DNA of 64,000 nucleotides. It comes from Ceratotherium simum simum. Its lineage: Eukaryota; Chordata; Mammalia; Perissodactyla; Rhinocerotidae. The notes beneath the pieces were generated by a model that was given only the letters and a program-made list of their open reading frames with translations, was not told the origin of the DNA and did not search any database. Positions 1 through 12,019 of this stretch are shown here, piece after piece; the stretch's first letter is position 1; every line of letters starts with the position of its first letter. The position numbers and the translations under genes were made by a program. The DNA is taken from contig NW_004454166.1 in assembly GCF_000283155.1 (NCBI RefSeq), positions 6,405,135-6,469,134 of the forward strand. Direction: 5' to 3'.

Positions 1-2200
1 CACAGATTACTAATATTGCTTTTCCGCCCAAGAAGGTGGATATTTTCAGAGTTTGCCTTCTGTTTTGTGGGGTGATTCCTGGTACCACTTATTACATCAG
101 TCAGGATCTGAGTAAGAAACAAATGGCACAAATAGGATTTTTAGAGCAGGTATTAATAAAGAAACAATTTAACCATCATGGGCAGGTTAAGACAAATAAA
201 AAAGGAATGAAGAACCAGCCTCAGGTTAGCAAAAAGTGGAGAACCATGACCACTTCCAGGCTTGAATAAGGAAAGGCAGGAAGCGGTTACTGGAACCCGG
301 AGAGAGTGACTGTAGCACAAGAAGAAAGCAAAATGACAGGACATCTGCTTTTGGTTGAGGGACTCAGGCAACATCGAGACCTGGTAGAGAGGGAGCCAAG
401 GATCAGATCTCACTCTCCATCTACCCTCTGATCTCCTGCTGGAGTCTCCTATTGGTTGAATTCAACTGGAAGCCAAAGGAAAGAGCCCAATTGATGCAGT
501 CCCTGTGGGTCATACTTCCAGGGAACAGAGAAAGAAAGAGAATGAGTAAGTATCCTTTGGAGGGGCAACCGAAAAATATCCATCACACAACTGAAAAAAG
601 CAATAGTATTCAATCACTCAGAAGGATACTGGAGAAAAAAATATTCTTAGATATGAAACAATGTACATATCATATTCATAAGTTACAAAACGGGTAACAA
701 AACGCCATTTTATAACTAAAGTGAACGTAGATAAATGGACTAGAGAGAACTAGAGAACAGTGATATAGGAATGGGAGGGCAAATGACTCGGGAGAAGGTA
801 TCTCCAAAGGAGGGAAAAACAAGAAAGAAAGTGAAACTGATAGTCTGTGTTCAGATGCATTGAGTAGTGATTTTCACTCTGTGTAGAGAGGTTTAGGATG
901 AATTGGAGAAAAGTACTTAAAAAAAACACAAACAAGAAAATAAATATCTTTCTAGCCGAAGTCCATCTCTTGAGATCCTAAGCTGTTCACTCACAGTGTT
1001 ACAGAGAGACAGAGAACAAATAAAATTACTTTCAGGAAAGGCAAAGAGGATTGTCAAGAATTCTAAAAAAACTTGATTCACTTTTCAGGGTAGAGGTAGA
1101 GCATGTGGACAAGGAACTCCATCAAGGATTAACTAAAGAGAAGTTCCTAAGGAATTGGGGAGAGTTTGGGAAGTCTTCAATTTATTTCAAATTTTGTACA
1201 TCATGGTGGCAGGCCTCTTGAACTATAACCTGCTAAGAATGATGTGCTATATCCAGGTAACCAGATTTGTAGTTCATGTTAGCCTCTGTCCTTTTATAAT
1301 GAATGGGTTTAAACTCCATGTCAAGAAAGAAAACATAAAAAGCCTTAGTGTTATTTTTGGGAGCAGGAAAAAAGGATATACTTGCAAGACTGCATTTCAC
1401 TGTACAAACTGACATGGAGATTTCAGAACAATAAAAGATCATATGTGTGGTGGCAGCTACTGAAAGAAAGGTGGTGAGACTGAGACTGTTGTCTAAGACA
1501 GTGGTGGAAGGGGAGAACAATGAGAGATTCAGCACAAACACCTTCTTTTACTCACATTCTCTCTAACACATTTTCTCTTTTCTAATGTTTTCTGGAAGTC
1601 TCTTAAATATTTCTCTAGGATCAATTTTATTTCCTGAAGCCCTTTAGTGAAAAACTTTTTCTTTTCTGTTTTGAAGCCTGATCATTCTTAGACTAAGAAG
1701 TTGTTTTCATTCCACACTATTTCATATTTTTAAACTAAGTTTATAAAATATGTGCTCTTATTTATTTTCCTAGAATTGTTTGTACCTCTATTCTTTCATT
1801 GATTTTCAGAAGAGAAGTTACATGCGAGTCATTTCATTATCTTTCTTCCTTTTGGCATTAAGCCTTGAGAACTGTTTTTGCATTAATCTGAGGGGAAGCT
1901 TCACACTTCATTTACCAGCTACACATTAAAAAGAAGTTTTCATTTTCTACTGCTGAATGTAGACCAGCACAAGGCCTCCATTATGGGTGAAAATTTTTTC
2001 CTTAATACCCAAGAACATCTATAAAGCTTTCTATGGATGTTCTAATAATAAACACAGAGAGATTTTATTTTGAAAATGAGGAAAGTTTTCTTCTTCCTTC
2101 CTGTTTATTTTCAAAATCAGGCAGATTTACTTTCTTGTTTATCTATTATAATTCCTCTGCTCATCCAGTACCAAACATGAGCAGGTGTGGAGAAAAATGT
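1..2200. other. Gene-free AT-rich stretch, unassigned
   Basis: No coding region is supported: the open frames are at most about 100 codons, overlap on both strands and show no family motif. Roughly 240-600 is less AT-rich and has the texture of a decayed medium-reiterated element (possibly an LTR), but I could not place it in a family. The rest is plain AT-rich sequence with no RNA gene, island or tandem repeat that I can see. Confidence 0.5.
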
Positions 2201-2214
2201 TTCTGCACTTCATT

Positions 2215-2340
2215 CACTCCATATATATTCATTTTTTTTGCTTATTGTCTTATTACGTGTATTGAGGATACAGTGATGAAAGAAATGGACATGATTCCTA
2301 CCCTCAAGAAGCTCATAATCTTTATGTCATTAATATAATA
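2215..2340 (+). repeat. L2-like ancient LINE fragment
   Basis: The order CATTCACTC ... TATTGAGGATACAGTGATGAA ... CCTACCCTCAAGAAGCTCATAATCT follows the common mammalian pattern 'attcattcaacaaatatttattgag ... ggatacagcagtgaac ... ccctcatggagcttacatt', which I associate with L2-type repeats. It is old and short, so the family name is uncertain. Confidence 0.45.
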
Positions 2341-2790
2341 CCCTATAATATTATTTTTCAACACAAAACTATTTACTTTATTAGCTTTTATTTTCTTTGA
2401 AAGCATTGCCTCTTTTCTCTGTCTAATCATAGGGCAGGTAAAGCAGTTCTTTGACGGATATAACACATATTTTGGATAGCCTTTTTAACAGATTAACTCC
2501 ACAAAATTAAGAGTATGTGGAAAAGTGTTAGTTTCAAGCCTTTTCCTATAACACACATGTTCCTTGTCTTTAATCTTACTCAGGATACTGGCATATGCTC
2601 TCTGGCAGGACATTCTGTCCTTCTCTCTAATAAAAATACTTGAAGAACACAGAGTATAGATCTAGTAGTGGAATAGGTTTTATAATTATAAACTCAAAGG
2701 AAGAAGTAACGTAGGAAAAGGTAAATAAAGTGGATTCTTAATTATTTTAAAAATATTATAAGCATCCAAAACAGGTTATTTATTAACATA
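2341..2790. other. Unassigned AT-rich sequence
   Basis: No gene, RNA or repeat family recognised. Confidence 0.5.
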
Positions 2791-3300
2791 AATAAGTTAA
2801 AAAGCAAATTTCAAGTTGGGAAAACTATCTTCAGCCTATATAATGGAAAAATTAATGTCTATGATACAGAAAGACTCTCTCAAATGAAAATTCTTAAAGA
2901 AACAACAAAAGGTGAAAAGTGCATGTACAACAAATGCAAAAATAATACTCAGCTTCAGTGTTAATGAATAGTTACTAACTTCACCAAAATATTTATCTTA
3001 TAAGACTGCAAAAACATGTTCATGACGATACCTAGGGTTTGGGACTAAAAATTAAAATAGACATTTTCTTATGCTCATGATGGTACTATAAATTGGTAAA
3101 AATGGTTTCTGGATGTTAAACTGGCAATCTTCATCAAGAAGGCTTAAAATGGTCATATCATTTGACCACCTCTTTTCATTTCTAAAAGTTTACCCAAAGT
3201 GATATTCAGCCAACCACATAAAGATTGATGTTTGATGATGATCATAGTATCAGTCATCTCTAATAAAAGATAAATGGGAATCCACAGCTCTTCTCAAATA
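2790..3300 (+). mobile_element. Old L1/HAL1-type LINE fragment, ORF2 3' region
   Basis: The sense strand carries decayed versions of L1 landmarks near the ORF2 end: a 'tggtactataaattgg' segment, then 'aaactggcaat', then 'aaaatggtcatatcatttgacc', then 'atttctaaaagtttaccc'. These are in the order of the tract ending 'ccactcctaggtatttaccc'. Many indels and stops make it non-coding. No target-site duplication was identified. Confidence 0.6.
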
Positions 3301-3469
3301 ACTGGACTTAGATGGTGGTGCCTACTTGGGTGTCTGTGAGGTCTGAGCACTAAGTAATAAGACCCACATGTGACCAACGTAGGGAAGAAATGAAGAACAA
3401 ATGAAAGCCAGGATATTTACTAAGAGAAAAAGGAAGGTTCTTGAGGAACCAAGTTCTTCTCACCTCTAC

Positions 3470-3640
3470 TTTATCTAAAAAGTGGATATAATAATAGAAC
3501 CTACTTAAAATAAATGTTGTGAGGATTAAATGAGCAAATCAAATATAAGACAGCTTAGAAAATGCCTAGTACATAGTAACTGCTACAAGTATTTTGTTAA
3601 TTATTATTATTATTAAAGAGGAAACTGTTACTTAAAGAGA
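3470..3640 (+). repeat. MIR SINE fragment
   Basis: Matches the 3' half of MIR: a 'taaaaagtggatataataatagaacctac' segment, then 'gttgtgaggattaaatgag', then 'aaatgcctagtacatagtaactgct', ending in a TTATTATTATT run. It is an ancient tRNA-derived SINE, decayed and incomplete. Confidence 0.75.
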
Positions 3641-3726
3641 TTAAATGACTTGAAAAAGCTCATCCAGATAGACTGAATTTTTAAAATTATTTTTAAATAT
3701 AGTTATAGTAACATTGAGGGGTTTTT

Positions 3727-3961
3727 TGTGTGTGTGTGTGAGGAAGATCAGCCCTGAGCTAACATCCATGCCAATCCTCTTCTCTTTTTGCTGAGGAAGA
3801 CTGGCCCTGGGCTAACATCTGTGCCTATCTTCCTCCACTTTATATGGGACGCCGCCACAGCATGGCCTGACAAGCGGTGCGTCAGTGTGCGCTCGGATCC
3901 GAACCCGGGCCGCCGGCAGCGGAGCATGCGCACTTAACTGCTATGCCACACGGCCGGCCCC
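3727..3961 (-). mobile_element. ERE SINE (tRNA-derived, perissodactyl), minus strand
   Basis: Begins with the reversed tail (GTGAGGAAGATCAGCCCTGAGC) and ends in the reversed head with CGGCCGGCCCC at about 3951-3961. The reversed B box (GGATCCGAACC) is at 3896-3906. Flanking copies of AACATTGAGGGGTTTTTTGTG (3710 onward) and AACATTGAGGGTTTTTTATG (3962 onward) are the target-site duplication. An open frame of 61 codons through it is incidental. Confidence 0.95.
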
Positions 3962-4899
3962 AACATTGAGGGTTTTTTATGTGCATTTCTGCAAGTTTTA
4001 ATGATCTATAGATTAATGTAACCACTAACACAATAGGGACATTGAACAAGTTGTTTTTAATTGCTGTAGTTCTTGAACAAGTTGTTGTTAATGCTGTTAG
4101 TTCTGGCTGATAATTTAAACAAATTTATGTAGAGGAGCTGTTCAGACTGTCTTAGAAAATCATTCTCTTTGATTGTCTTCTTTTCTTACTTACTTCTCTT
4201 TCTAAGATGTCAAACGGATGTGTGAGGACAGGGGTGAGAGGCTTATGTGATCTCCTAAAGAAGGGAATGACTCTGGATCTTAGAGACCTGTGTATTCTGG
4301 GCTCCTGAAAAATGTACTGTTTTTGCCTGATTGCTGCTTGTCCTACCTGCATTTGTGTCTGAAGTTTTTGGTGAGAAAAACTCAGAGTGTGGATCTCTTG
4401 GCTTGATCAGAGTCTAGGGATTGCCCTTAGCTATCCTAACCTCACCTCTGCTCTAGACGGTTGTAGGCCTCTGAGTCTCTGCCACGTCCTCCTTGTAGCT
4501 CTCTGTTCTGGTAGTATCCCCCAGCCTCTTCTGCGAGGGCCACTTGCTCTGCCTTGACAGATTCCATGGCAGGCTATCTGGCTCTCAGATCAGTGCTATG
4601 CCTCGTGGCTAAATGAGCACAATGCAGAGGCAAACTGAAAAGTGATGTCTTTACGGATATTAAATGGAAAGAAGGGCAAGACTCCCTTGTGCTCTCCGTA
4701 TGACCCTATTTATATAAAGTACAGCCCCTTCTCTTGGCTGAAGGGAAAAGTCAGACAATAGCATGAATATTTCACTTTCTGATCAATTGTTGTTTTCTCC
4801 ATCCCACAATCCTCTGGGGTGAGAATGGGGCCCACTTCTCTACCCCCCTTACTCAAAGTATTTGGTCCTCACTTATGTAAAATTTTGAGTCTCGCTCTT
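3962..4899. other. Unassigned sequence, no gene
   Basis: About 4380-4640 is less AT-rich than its surroundings but shows no splice-bounded open frame, CpG island or repeat family that I recognise. Open frames are short and uninformative. Confidence 0.45.
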
Positions 4900-5465
4900 G
4901 ACATGTGTGTTAGTGATCCGTTGCTACACAATACTCTTGTCACGAAGAGCAGCTTAAAACCACACGTTAATTATCTCATGGTTTCTGCGGGTCAGGAGTT
5001 CAGGCACAGATTAGCTGCATCTTCTGGAAGGCTGTAATCAAGATGTCAGCCGAGGCTTTGGTCTCATTTGAGGATTGACTGGTTCACTCAGATTGTTGGC
5101 ATAATTCAACTCATTATAGCCGTGAACCTGAGGGCTTTAGTTGCTTGCTGGCTGGTGGATGAAGGCTGCCTTCACCTCCTAGAGACCACCCACAGTTTCT
5201 TCCCATGTGGAGTTTCCCAGCATGGCCACTTTCTTCCTTAAAGCCAGTAAAGGAGAGAGACTCCGGCAAGTTGGATGCTACAATCCTGTGTAATGTAATT
5301 ATATATTCACTTATACTTGATCTCACCCATCCTATCACTTTCACTATATTCTGTTTTCTAGAAGCAAGTCACAGGTCATGCTGACACTCAAGGAGAGAAG
5401 ACCGACCACACAAGGGCAGAACTGCAGGAGGCAGGGATCGTGCATACACATTTAGTAAATACTAG
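4900..5465 (-). mobile_element. MLT1-like MaLR LTR remnant, minus strand
   Basis: The plus strand follows the antisense order of older mammalian MaLR-type LTRs: 'gtgttagtgatccgttgctaca', then 'cttaaaaccaca...ttatctcatggtttctgcgggtcagga', then 'aatcaagatgtcagccgaggct', then 'gttgcttgctggctg', and finally 'ctcaaggagagaagaccgac'. No matching 5-bp duplication was identified. The sense promoter side would face left. Short open frames inside are not coding. Confidence 0.6.
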
Positions 5466-5929
5466 TGTATTTTTATAAAAGCGTAATCTCTATGTTTTGT
5501 GATTTTAAGTAAAAAAAAATATTGCTAGAAGTCCAAGCACTTATTTAGTGTGCATTGAATTAAAATTAGCCCATGTTCTCTTAACTAAACTAGAATGGGC
5601 TCCAGATTTGCAAATTAAAGATTCATAACTTATAAACAATTTTTTTTGCCCTTAGTGTAATTTTTTGCTAGTCAGAGAATTTCTTCTTATAGGTTTCTTT
5701 ATCATAATTTTATGGGTACCTTTTCGGTTCAACATTTTTCAGTTCAACTGCATTTAGTTGAGGCTATGTGAATAGTTCAAGTCAACGGAATGTGAACAGA
5801 AGCAATATATGCTGCTTATAGACCTTGAGAAAAAAATCTATTCCACGTATTCAATCTACTCTCTTTTCTTCTATAGATGGTGGCATCAAAAGATCAACAG
5901 TGTGGGTCCTGAGTATCTGCATTGGGGAA

Positions 5930-6060
5930 AACACTCTTAACCACCAGTGCCTCATACACACTATATTACACTGTGGAGGCAACAGACTTTTGCTTTGTTA
6001 AGGTCACTGAGATTTTGGTATTGTTTGTTAAAATAGTTACCCTACCTTAACACATAAATA
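5930..6060 (+). repeat. Possible LTR 3'-end fragment
   Basis: The segment 'tttgctttgttaaggtcactgagattttggtattgtttgtt' resembles the 3' end of a common MaLR/MER-type LTR ('gttgttttaagccactgagattttgg'). It is short and diverged, so the family is not assigned. Confidence 0.35.
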
Positions 6061-7390
6061 AAAATCATTATTTCTTAAAAATGTGAGGATAAGATAATCT
6101 AACAGTATTTCAGATGATAAGGAGTTTTAATTAACGTTATGGGTGAAATATTTAGTTTTCTGGGTTAGGGAATTATTACAGACACTGCAGTATTTTAAAA
6201 TATTGATTCGTTTGTTTCTTTTTTCCCCTTTGGCTAAATACAGCATAATAAAAACAAAAACTTTTTAAAAATGGTGACAAGGAAAAATATTTTCACCAGC
6301 TTCTAGGTTTCAGAAGTAAGATGCAGAAGTATTTTTTCATGTTTACAAAGGGTGACCAGGGATAAATAAATATCTTCAGGCAAATGCACTGTGCTGTTCA
6401 GATGAACGTTTCAAGTTTTTCGTCTGTAGGGGTTCTACGTAGGTAATAAAATTGAAAGTAGAACTTTCTTTCCAAGATTCCCATTTATATGCCCTATCAA
6501 TGAGATCAGACAACCATTAATTATCTAGAAGATACTGTTCCCATTACATCCACGGGCACTTACTCAACAACGTGATAAATTTCACTGTCAGTGCATTATT
6601 TCTCCAGTGACAGACTACATTTCCTTTTTGTTAATTTTATCCTATTAGTTCTGACTCTTGCACTTCACCAAACTTCTTTTCCCCTTTGATAAAGAAATCT
6701 TCCTTTTTTAAAGGAACTAGTAAAGCTTAACTAGAACATACCCTCAGATATTCCTCATCATAAGTAAACACAATATATCGTAGAAATGACTTTTGTGAAT
6801 TATATAAAGTATGAATTCATGATTTATTAATTAATTTTCTTTATAATTTTCTTTACATATTTTCTTTATAGCTATGGAATTTTCATCCAATAAAGTTTAC
6901 ATCTGGGGCTAAAAAGGCAGCACTTCACAACTATTTGGAGCAATAGTAACTTTTCTTAAGGAATAATGTACACTTGCGAGCTCTTACCTTTCTTGTCCTT
7001 TCTGTTGATGAGGTAGAGGGCAGTGTGACTCTCATCCTTGTGGGGGAAGAGGAGGACAAGTCCCCAGAGAATTAAAAGAGCCTTTAAGAGAACCACTCAT
7101 GGAGATTGGAGCTGCTCCAAGAAGAAGGGGAAACTGGCATATCTCTCACTTTAACTTCAGAATGATGGCCTCAATGCTGTATGGAACCAGAATGAGGTAC
7201 TAAGGGAACTATTCAGAGAAACTGAAACCTGTGTCTTGGAATTTGTCACCCATGTGGACTTGCTTCCCACCTGGATAATTTCAAAAGCAGAAGCCTCAAA
7301 TCATCCTGCAATGACAAGACAATAGAAAGGGACTAGGATAGCTTCAAGTTCCAGCTTTTGGGGTAGCAAATATACATGAGGTTCACCTCC
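6061..7390. other. Unassigned AT-rich sequence
   Basis: No coding region, RNA gene or clear repeat. There is a local TTTCTTTATA reiteration around 6836-6872. The stretch 7080-7390 may be the upstream part of the L1 3' UTR that follows, but it is not distinctive enough to call. Confidence 0.45.
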
Positions 7391-7590
7391 ATAAAATAAA
7401 TGTAAAGTAAAACAACAATAAATATTGTTATTTTATTATAATTGTCAAGTAAGGAATAAGGATTGGGTGGAGAAGAGCAGAATGTTGATAATTGTTAATG
7501 AGTACTTGGAGTTCATTACACTAATTTGTGTACTTTGTATACACTTGAATTTTCCAAAATAAAAACAGTTTTTATAAAAGGGTCACCCAT
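7391..7590 (+). mobile_element. L1 3'-UTR end (L1MA/MB-like)
   Basis: Contains the L1 tail order 'ttaatgagtacttggagttcattacacta', then 'gtgtactttgtatacacttgaattttccaaaataaaaac', ending in a degraded A-rich tail near 7580. Sense orientation, 5'-truncated. A left boundary further upstream (about 7110) is possible. Confidence 0.6.
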
Positions 7591-8569
7591 CAGCTGGGTG
7601 AAGAACTGAGTTTAAGGAGCTAAGCATGGCTACAGGAAGTCCAGTTGGTGATAGATGTTAGATGCTAGATGATGGGGAGTTGACTTGTAGGAATAGTGGT
7701 AGAGGTAGTGAGAAATGAATGGATTTGTGATGTGTTTAGAAGTTAGCGCCAACAGTATTTGACAATGAAGTCTATGGAATGAGAGCAGTTAGATGACTCT
7801 ACATCAATTTCTGGACTTAGAAACTGAACTTACAATCTAATGATATTTTCTCTAGGACTGTGATATTTCCCAAGGCCTATTGTTTCAGGAATTAGAATTT
7901 ATAGATAAACAGAGAAGCCTAGCTTAAAGACTGAACATGTTTCACCACAATTGAAATTGCCTGATTTCAAAGGAAAGATGTGACCTTTTCAAATAGAATC
8001 TGGCTCTACTACTCTCCTTAGTGTTATTCATGTAGAGCCTTCAGATCATTAACATTAAGTATTATATACCAATCTACTAACTGTTTATAATCATTTGTAA
8101 ACATTTCAGAAACTAATATGTATTTTTTGTTTGCTATAGTTCAGGATAATAAAACTTCAATTTAAATAATAATAATTCTTAAAGGCTCAAAGAGAAGTCA
8201 TATTGTGACCTTAACAACATTTAGCAGTTGAGTAAACATGGGGGAGAAACCTGGAGATCTACTGTGAGTATTGTTCCCAGGATGAATAGGCATAAGTTGA
8301 AAATGTGATATCTACAAGGGGTAGTTTCATCTCAAGAGCTTCAGCCTATTATCAGGGATTCAGCAGAAGTAGAGATATTAGGCAATTCTTGAATTAAATT
8401 GGACTAGCAGCATAATGATTCTTTGCAATTAGAATATTGGAAATAGGATCACGATCAGTGGCTGGGGTTGTTGTACCTAGAATCAGGCTTGATTTGATCT
8501 TGGGAAACCAAAGTTTGAGTACGAAGACAACTCCTTAATCAGGCTTTCATTGGCTCTGCGATCAAAATT
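7591..8569. other. Unassigned AT-rich sequence
   Basis: No gene or recognisable repeat. Open frames are short and lack family motifs. Confidence 0.5.
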
Positions 8570-8795
8570 AGCCTCATTCCACATTGTTTCTCTAATATCG
8601 TTATTTCATATTTTCATAGCATGTATCAAAATTTGTAATTATCTCTTCTAGTTTACTTCCTTATTACTTGTCTCTTTCCCTTAAAATATAAGCCTCACAA
8701 AAGGAAAGATCTTGCTGATCCTGTTTACTCTTAAATCACAATCGTCTAGAATAGTTTCTGGTGCATAGTAGGTATTCTGTAAATATTTACTTAAG
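8570..8795 (+). repeat. L2 LINE 3' end
   Basis: The L2 terminal signature is readable: 'aatataagcctcacaaaaggaaagatcttgctgatcctgtttactc', then 'tagaatagtttctggtgcatagtaggtattctgtaaatattta', which matches the family ending in 'gcacatagtaggtgctcaataaatatttg'. Ancient and 5'-truncated. Confidence 0.75.
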
Positions 8796-9295
8796 TAGTG
8801 TTAATTCAAAGCTGAGCCCTAGAGGGCAGGAAAGAGTCAGCAGCAGGATTGCAATCATTATCTCATTTTTACGAGGGCATACATGGAAAAACGAACAAAC
8901 AAAAGCTAGGTGGCCAAATCTCCTTGAAAATAGGCTGTTGATAGGTCTCTTGACAAACACATTAATGTTATTTGCTAGTAGGAGAGTGCATCTATGAAAC
9001 GCTTGTAGCAAAATGTACTTGGTCTATCTAAATTTGCTTATGCTACACAATCCTGGAATCTCTGGATTTACAGGACATAGCTTCCTGGAATACGTCACAT
9101 AGTTCTCTAAGTATTGGAAAATAAAAGGTAGATGTTTCAACACCAAAATAGCTCTCTTTTATGTAAGTGATGTGGCTGCGTTACATTACTTAGAAAACTA
9201 ATACGTTACGTCTCAATCAGAGAGCATCCTAACGTGGCAAGAACGGACCATGATGGCAGCATGGCAATCCTGCATCTCTCTCTGCTTTGCCCACG
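8796..9295. other. Unassigned sequence left of the ERV LTR
   Basis: Short overlapping open frames occur on both strands (8761-8997 plus, 8787-9011 minus), with no motif and no coding support. No retroviral internal sequence is recognised here, which matters for calling the adjacent LTR solo. Confidence 0.45.
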
Positions 9296-9803
9296 TGTTA
9301 CTGGCACCGGTCAGATTGGTGAGGTGGGGTCCCAGGTTCTTGGTCCACCCACACCAAAGAATTTGAGAGCGGACATACAGCAGAAGTTTTAACAGAGGAG
9401 GATTTATTAGGAAAGCGAAACGACGCCCCCAAGGGGACGGGCGGGCAGGCTCCAGGGAGCAACTGCACCAAAGTGGTGGTGGTGCCTAAGGAAGGTTGGG
9501 CCCCGGGGGGCGGGTGAGGGTCTTGGACCGTGTGCCAATCCTAGCATTGTCTCCACCCTCACGTCGGAAGGGGGACATTTTTTCCTTACATAGGCATCTC
9601 CGGAACTGTCACGGCAGTGATCTCCCACAAAGGGGGTCAAAACCACAATGCAAATGAGGGTATAATGAGGCTTGGGGCTACTCTCGGGCCAGGGTCGGTG
9701 GGAGTGCTGCAAGTCTGAAGAGCTGCTGTCTGGCTATTAGGAAGCGGCACCTGATGGAGTAAACTTGCTCCCAGCTCATATCTAGCTTCCTGCCCATCTC
9801 ACA
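9296..9803 (-). mobile_element. Endogenous retrovirus LTR (ERV1-like), minus strand, probably solo
   Basis: Read on the minus strand this has LTR architecture. It begins TGTGAGATGGGCAGG near 9803, has a TATA-like CATTATA near 9658-9667, an AATAAA polyadenylation signal at 9403-9408, and a U5 of about 110 bases ending ...CCAGTAACA at 9296, so it has TG...CA ends. It is clearly more GC- and CpG-rich than its surroundings. No internal gag/pol/env-like sequence lies on either side, which suggests a solo LTR formed by recombination. The left end is well supported. The right end is uncertain: a 4-6 bp duplication does not match at 9803, and another TG start is possible near 10099. A 101-codon frame at 9407-9712 is incidental. 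Confidence 0.65.
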
Positions 9804-10440
9804 TGCCTTATGATTATTCTTGAAATAATTATTAAAGCTCAATAAAGGATAAGATCCCTGGTTCTTATGAGTCTTATCTAAAAGTCAACCATTTGCGCTA
9901 TCTCACCTAGGGGTTGGTCAATATAGTAAGAGTAAAGGGAAAGCTGTTGACCTGAGGCTACTTATAAACTTCGTACATATGAAGATTGGGGATGGGTGGG
10001 GCTAAGTTTACCTATTGAAGAAAGAGCCTTTATCTGAGAGAACCTGAGGAAACTCCTAATTGTCATTTAAAATTATTCCTGCATATCCTCTCTTGTACAG
10101 TCCAATTTAATTTAAAAATATTAATTAGGTTAGCTTCATAATTATATTATAAATTGGATATTGTTTAGAGTTTATATAATTATTTGACAAAAAGAAAGCA
10201 GGTAATAAACTCACAAACAGGTCTCTGAGGATCAATATCTCAAATAAGCATGAATTTTGCCCTTTTTAGGAAAACAAATTTACACAATTTGCAGCATTAA
10301 ATTTCACACAAGAAGCATAAAACTGTATACTCTGATAGCACAGATTTGTCTCCAATTAAATGATTTTTCCTAAGCCTTCATTGGTTATTAAACCAATATC
10401 ACCATTTTTATTGTTGCAAATAATAAGACTCTTATGTATA
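9804..10440. other. Possible LTR extension, then unassigned AT-rich DNA
   Basis: 9804-10099 could be the 5' part (U3) of the same minus-strand LTR, because the sequence ends at TCTTGTACA near 10099, another possible TG start. From 10100 on it is AT-rich and unassigned. Confidence 0.35.
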
Positions 10441-10610
10441 CTTATACTTTACAATGTACTTTCACAAATATTACCTCATTTTGTTATTACAACAATTATA
10501 TTAGAGTAAATATTGTCCATATTTTATTGATTAAAACACTGAATTTGTGAGACCAGATATTTTGATTCCAAAGGCAGAACTATTTCTAGTTTATCAGTAT
10601 TCCAGGTCAA
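10440..10610 (+). repeat. MIR SINE fragment
   Basis: Follows the MIR order 'acaatgtactttcacaaatattacctcatt', 'acaacaattat', 'taaatattgtccatattttattgattaaaacactg', ending 'agaccagatattttgattccaaaggcagaa'. Heavily diverged. Confidence 0.55.
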
Positions 10611-10649
10611 CCTTTCCTAACTTTGAGAGGAGAGCACATGAATACCTTT

Positions 10650-10850
10650 GAAATCTGCATTCTCTGGCTCAGAAATCATTCTAAATACATAAAATGTGTT
10701 ACACAGTAATTTATTCGTACTTGTACTATTTATAATAATAAAAATGGAAATAATCTAAATGCAGAAATGACACATGGATATATGATATACTGCACTCATT
10801 AAAATGATGTCTACAAAATTCATAAATCACAGGATAAATTATAAGCATGG
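10650..10850 (+). mobile_element. Old L1/HAL1 3' region, left piece
   Basis: The 'acttgtactatttataataataaaaatggaaataatctaaatgcag' block corresponds to the L1-type tract 'acaatattatttataatagccaaaa...ggaaacaacctaaatg'. It continues right of the ERE at 11102, so this is one LINE split by a SINE. Confidence 0.55.
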
Positions 10851-11101
10851 AGCGGGCCAGTCCCAAGGCCTAGTGGTTAAGTTTGGCATACTCCACTTTG
10901 GCGGCCTGAGGTTCGGTTCCCGGGCATGGACCTACACCACTTGTCAGTGGCCATGCTATGGTGGTGACCCACATACAAAATAGAGGAAGATTGGCATATC
11001 AGGGCAAATCTTCCTCAAGCAAAAAGAGGAAGACTGGCAACAGATGTTAGGTCAGGGCAAATCTTCCTCAGCAAAAAAAAATTAAAAAAACTTCTGGAAA
11101 A
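10851..11101 (+). mobile_element. ERE SINE, older copy, plus strand
   Basis: The head GGGCCAGTCCCAAGGCCTAG starts at 10854 with a degraded A box (GTGGTTAAG). A B-box-like GGTTCGGTTCCCGGGC lies near 10910-10925. The body has two GAGGAAGA...GGCAAATCTTCCTC repeats and an A-rich tail. The duplication AAATTATAAGCATGG (10836-10850) / AAATTATAACCATG (11102-11115) fixes both ends. It is more diverged than other copies in the window, hence older. Confidence 0.9.
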
Positions 11102-11310
11102 AAATTATAACCATGTAATGATGAGAGAACTACGTAGAAAGCCATATTTGTGTGTATGTTTAATTATAAAATAGACATAGGAAAAAGTACGGCAGGAAAT
11201 AAAATATTAAACAGACATCTCTTGGTTGTCATCTAAATTTTTGTCCTCATACTTTTGAATTTTCAAATTTTCTATAGTAAGTATAATAATTTCATAATTA
11301 GAAAAATATA
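11102..11310 (+). mobile_element. Old L1/HAL1 3' region, right piece
   Basis: Resumes after the ERE with 'ataggaaaaagtacggcaggaaataaaatattaaacag' and ends with 'tacttttgaattttcaaattttctatagtaag...tttcataattagaaaaa'. The latter is a typical 3' terminus of L1M/HAL1-type elements. Confidence 0.6.
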
Positions 11311-12019
11311 GTTTATGAAAATATATAGGACTTTTACATTAGCATGCACACTATGAATTGTGGAAATGTCCACCTTTTCATCTTAACAAATAATGGGTTA
11401 CCAACTAAATGAAGTACAGAGAAATACAGACTCATATCAACTCAATACCATTGGAGATGATTTTTTTCTAGTTTACTAGGACATATATTTGTGTTATAAT
11501 ACTTAACTTTAAAAATAAGCTATTGAATGTTGCACAGAACAATTAGGAATGTTATAAAATGGCGTAAAAGTATGTTGAGTCTGGCATTTAAAAAATGTGG
11601 CTTATTAGCAATAAAACAACAGATCAATGAGGGATACAAGCATATGCCTGTAGGCAGCAAAGTTAAGCCAAATACATAAATCCTTATGAAGACTTAACAG
11701 AGAGTAATAGAAAAGTGTTGAGGGAAAAGAAACATAAAGTATGAGACCTACATGATATGTTTTAAATCCATCTATTACAATATAGCACATGGAAAATGGA
11801 AAAAGAGAGCCATGTGAATACAAAGTAAGTCAAAAGCTAGACAAAGGAAAAGAAAGTACTTAATAGACAATTACATAATCTTAAACATAAAAGAGTTCAA
11901 ACTCTTATGGGATTTACTTCTGTAAGTCACTGTCTTACCTCTTTGTGAACAACTCCAGTGACAAAATATCTCACCACTCAAAGGCAGCCCTTTCCACTTA
12001 TGAATTGATCCTAACTATT
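11311..12019. other. Unassigned AT-rich sequence
   Basis: No gene or repeat family recognised. Open frames such as 11605-11823 (minus) are uninformative. Confidence 0.5.

Noticed and set aside
9407..9712. 101-codon minus frame in GC-rich DNA
   Set aside because: Within the ERV LTR, which is non-coding; no retroviral protein motif.
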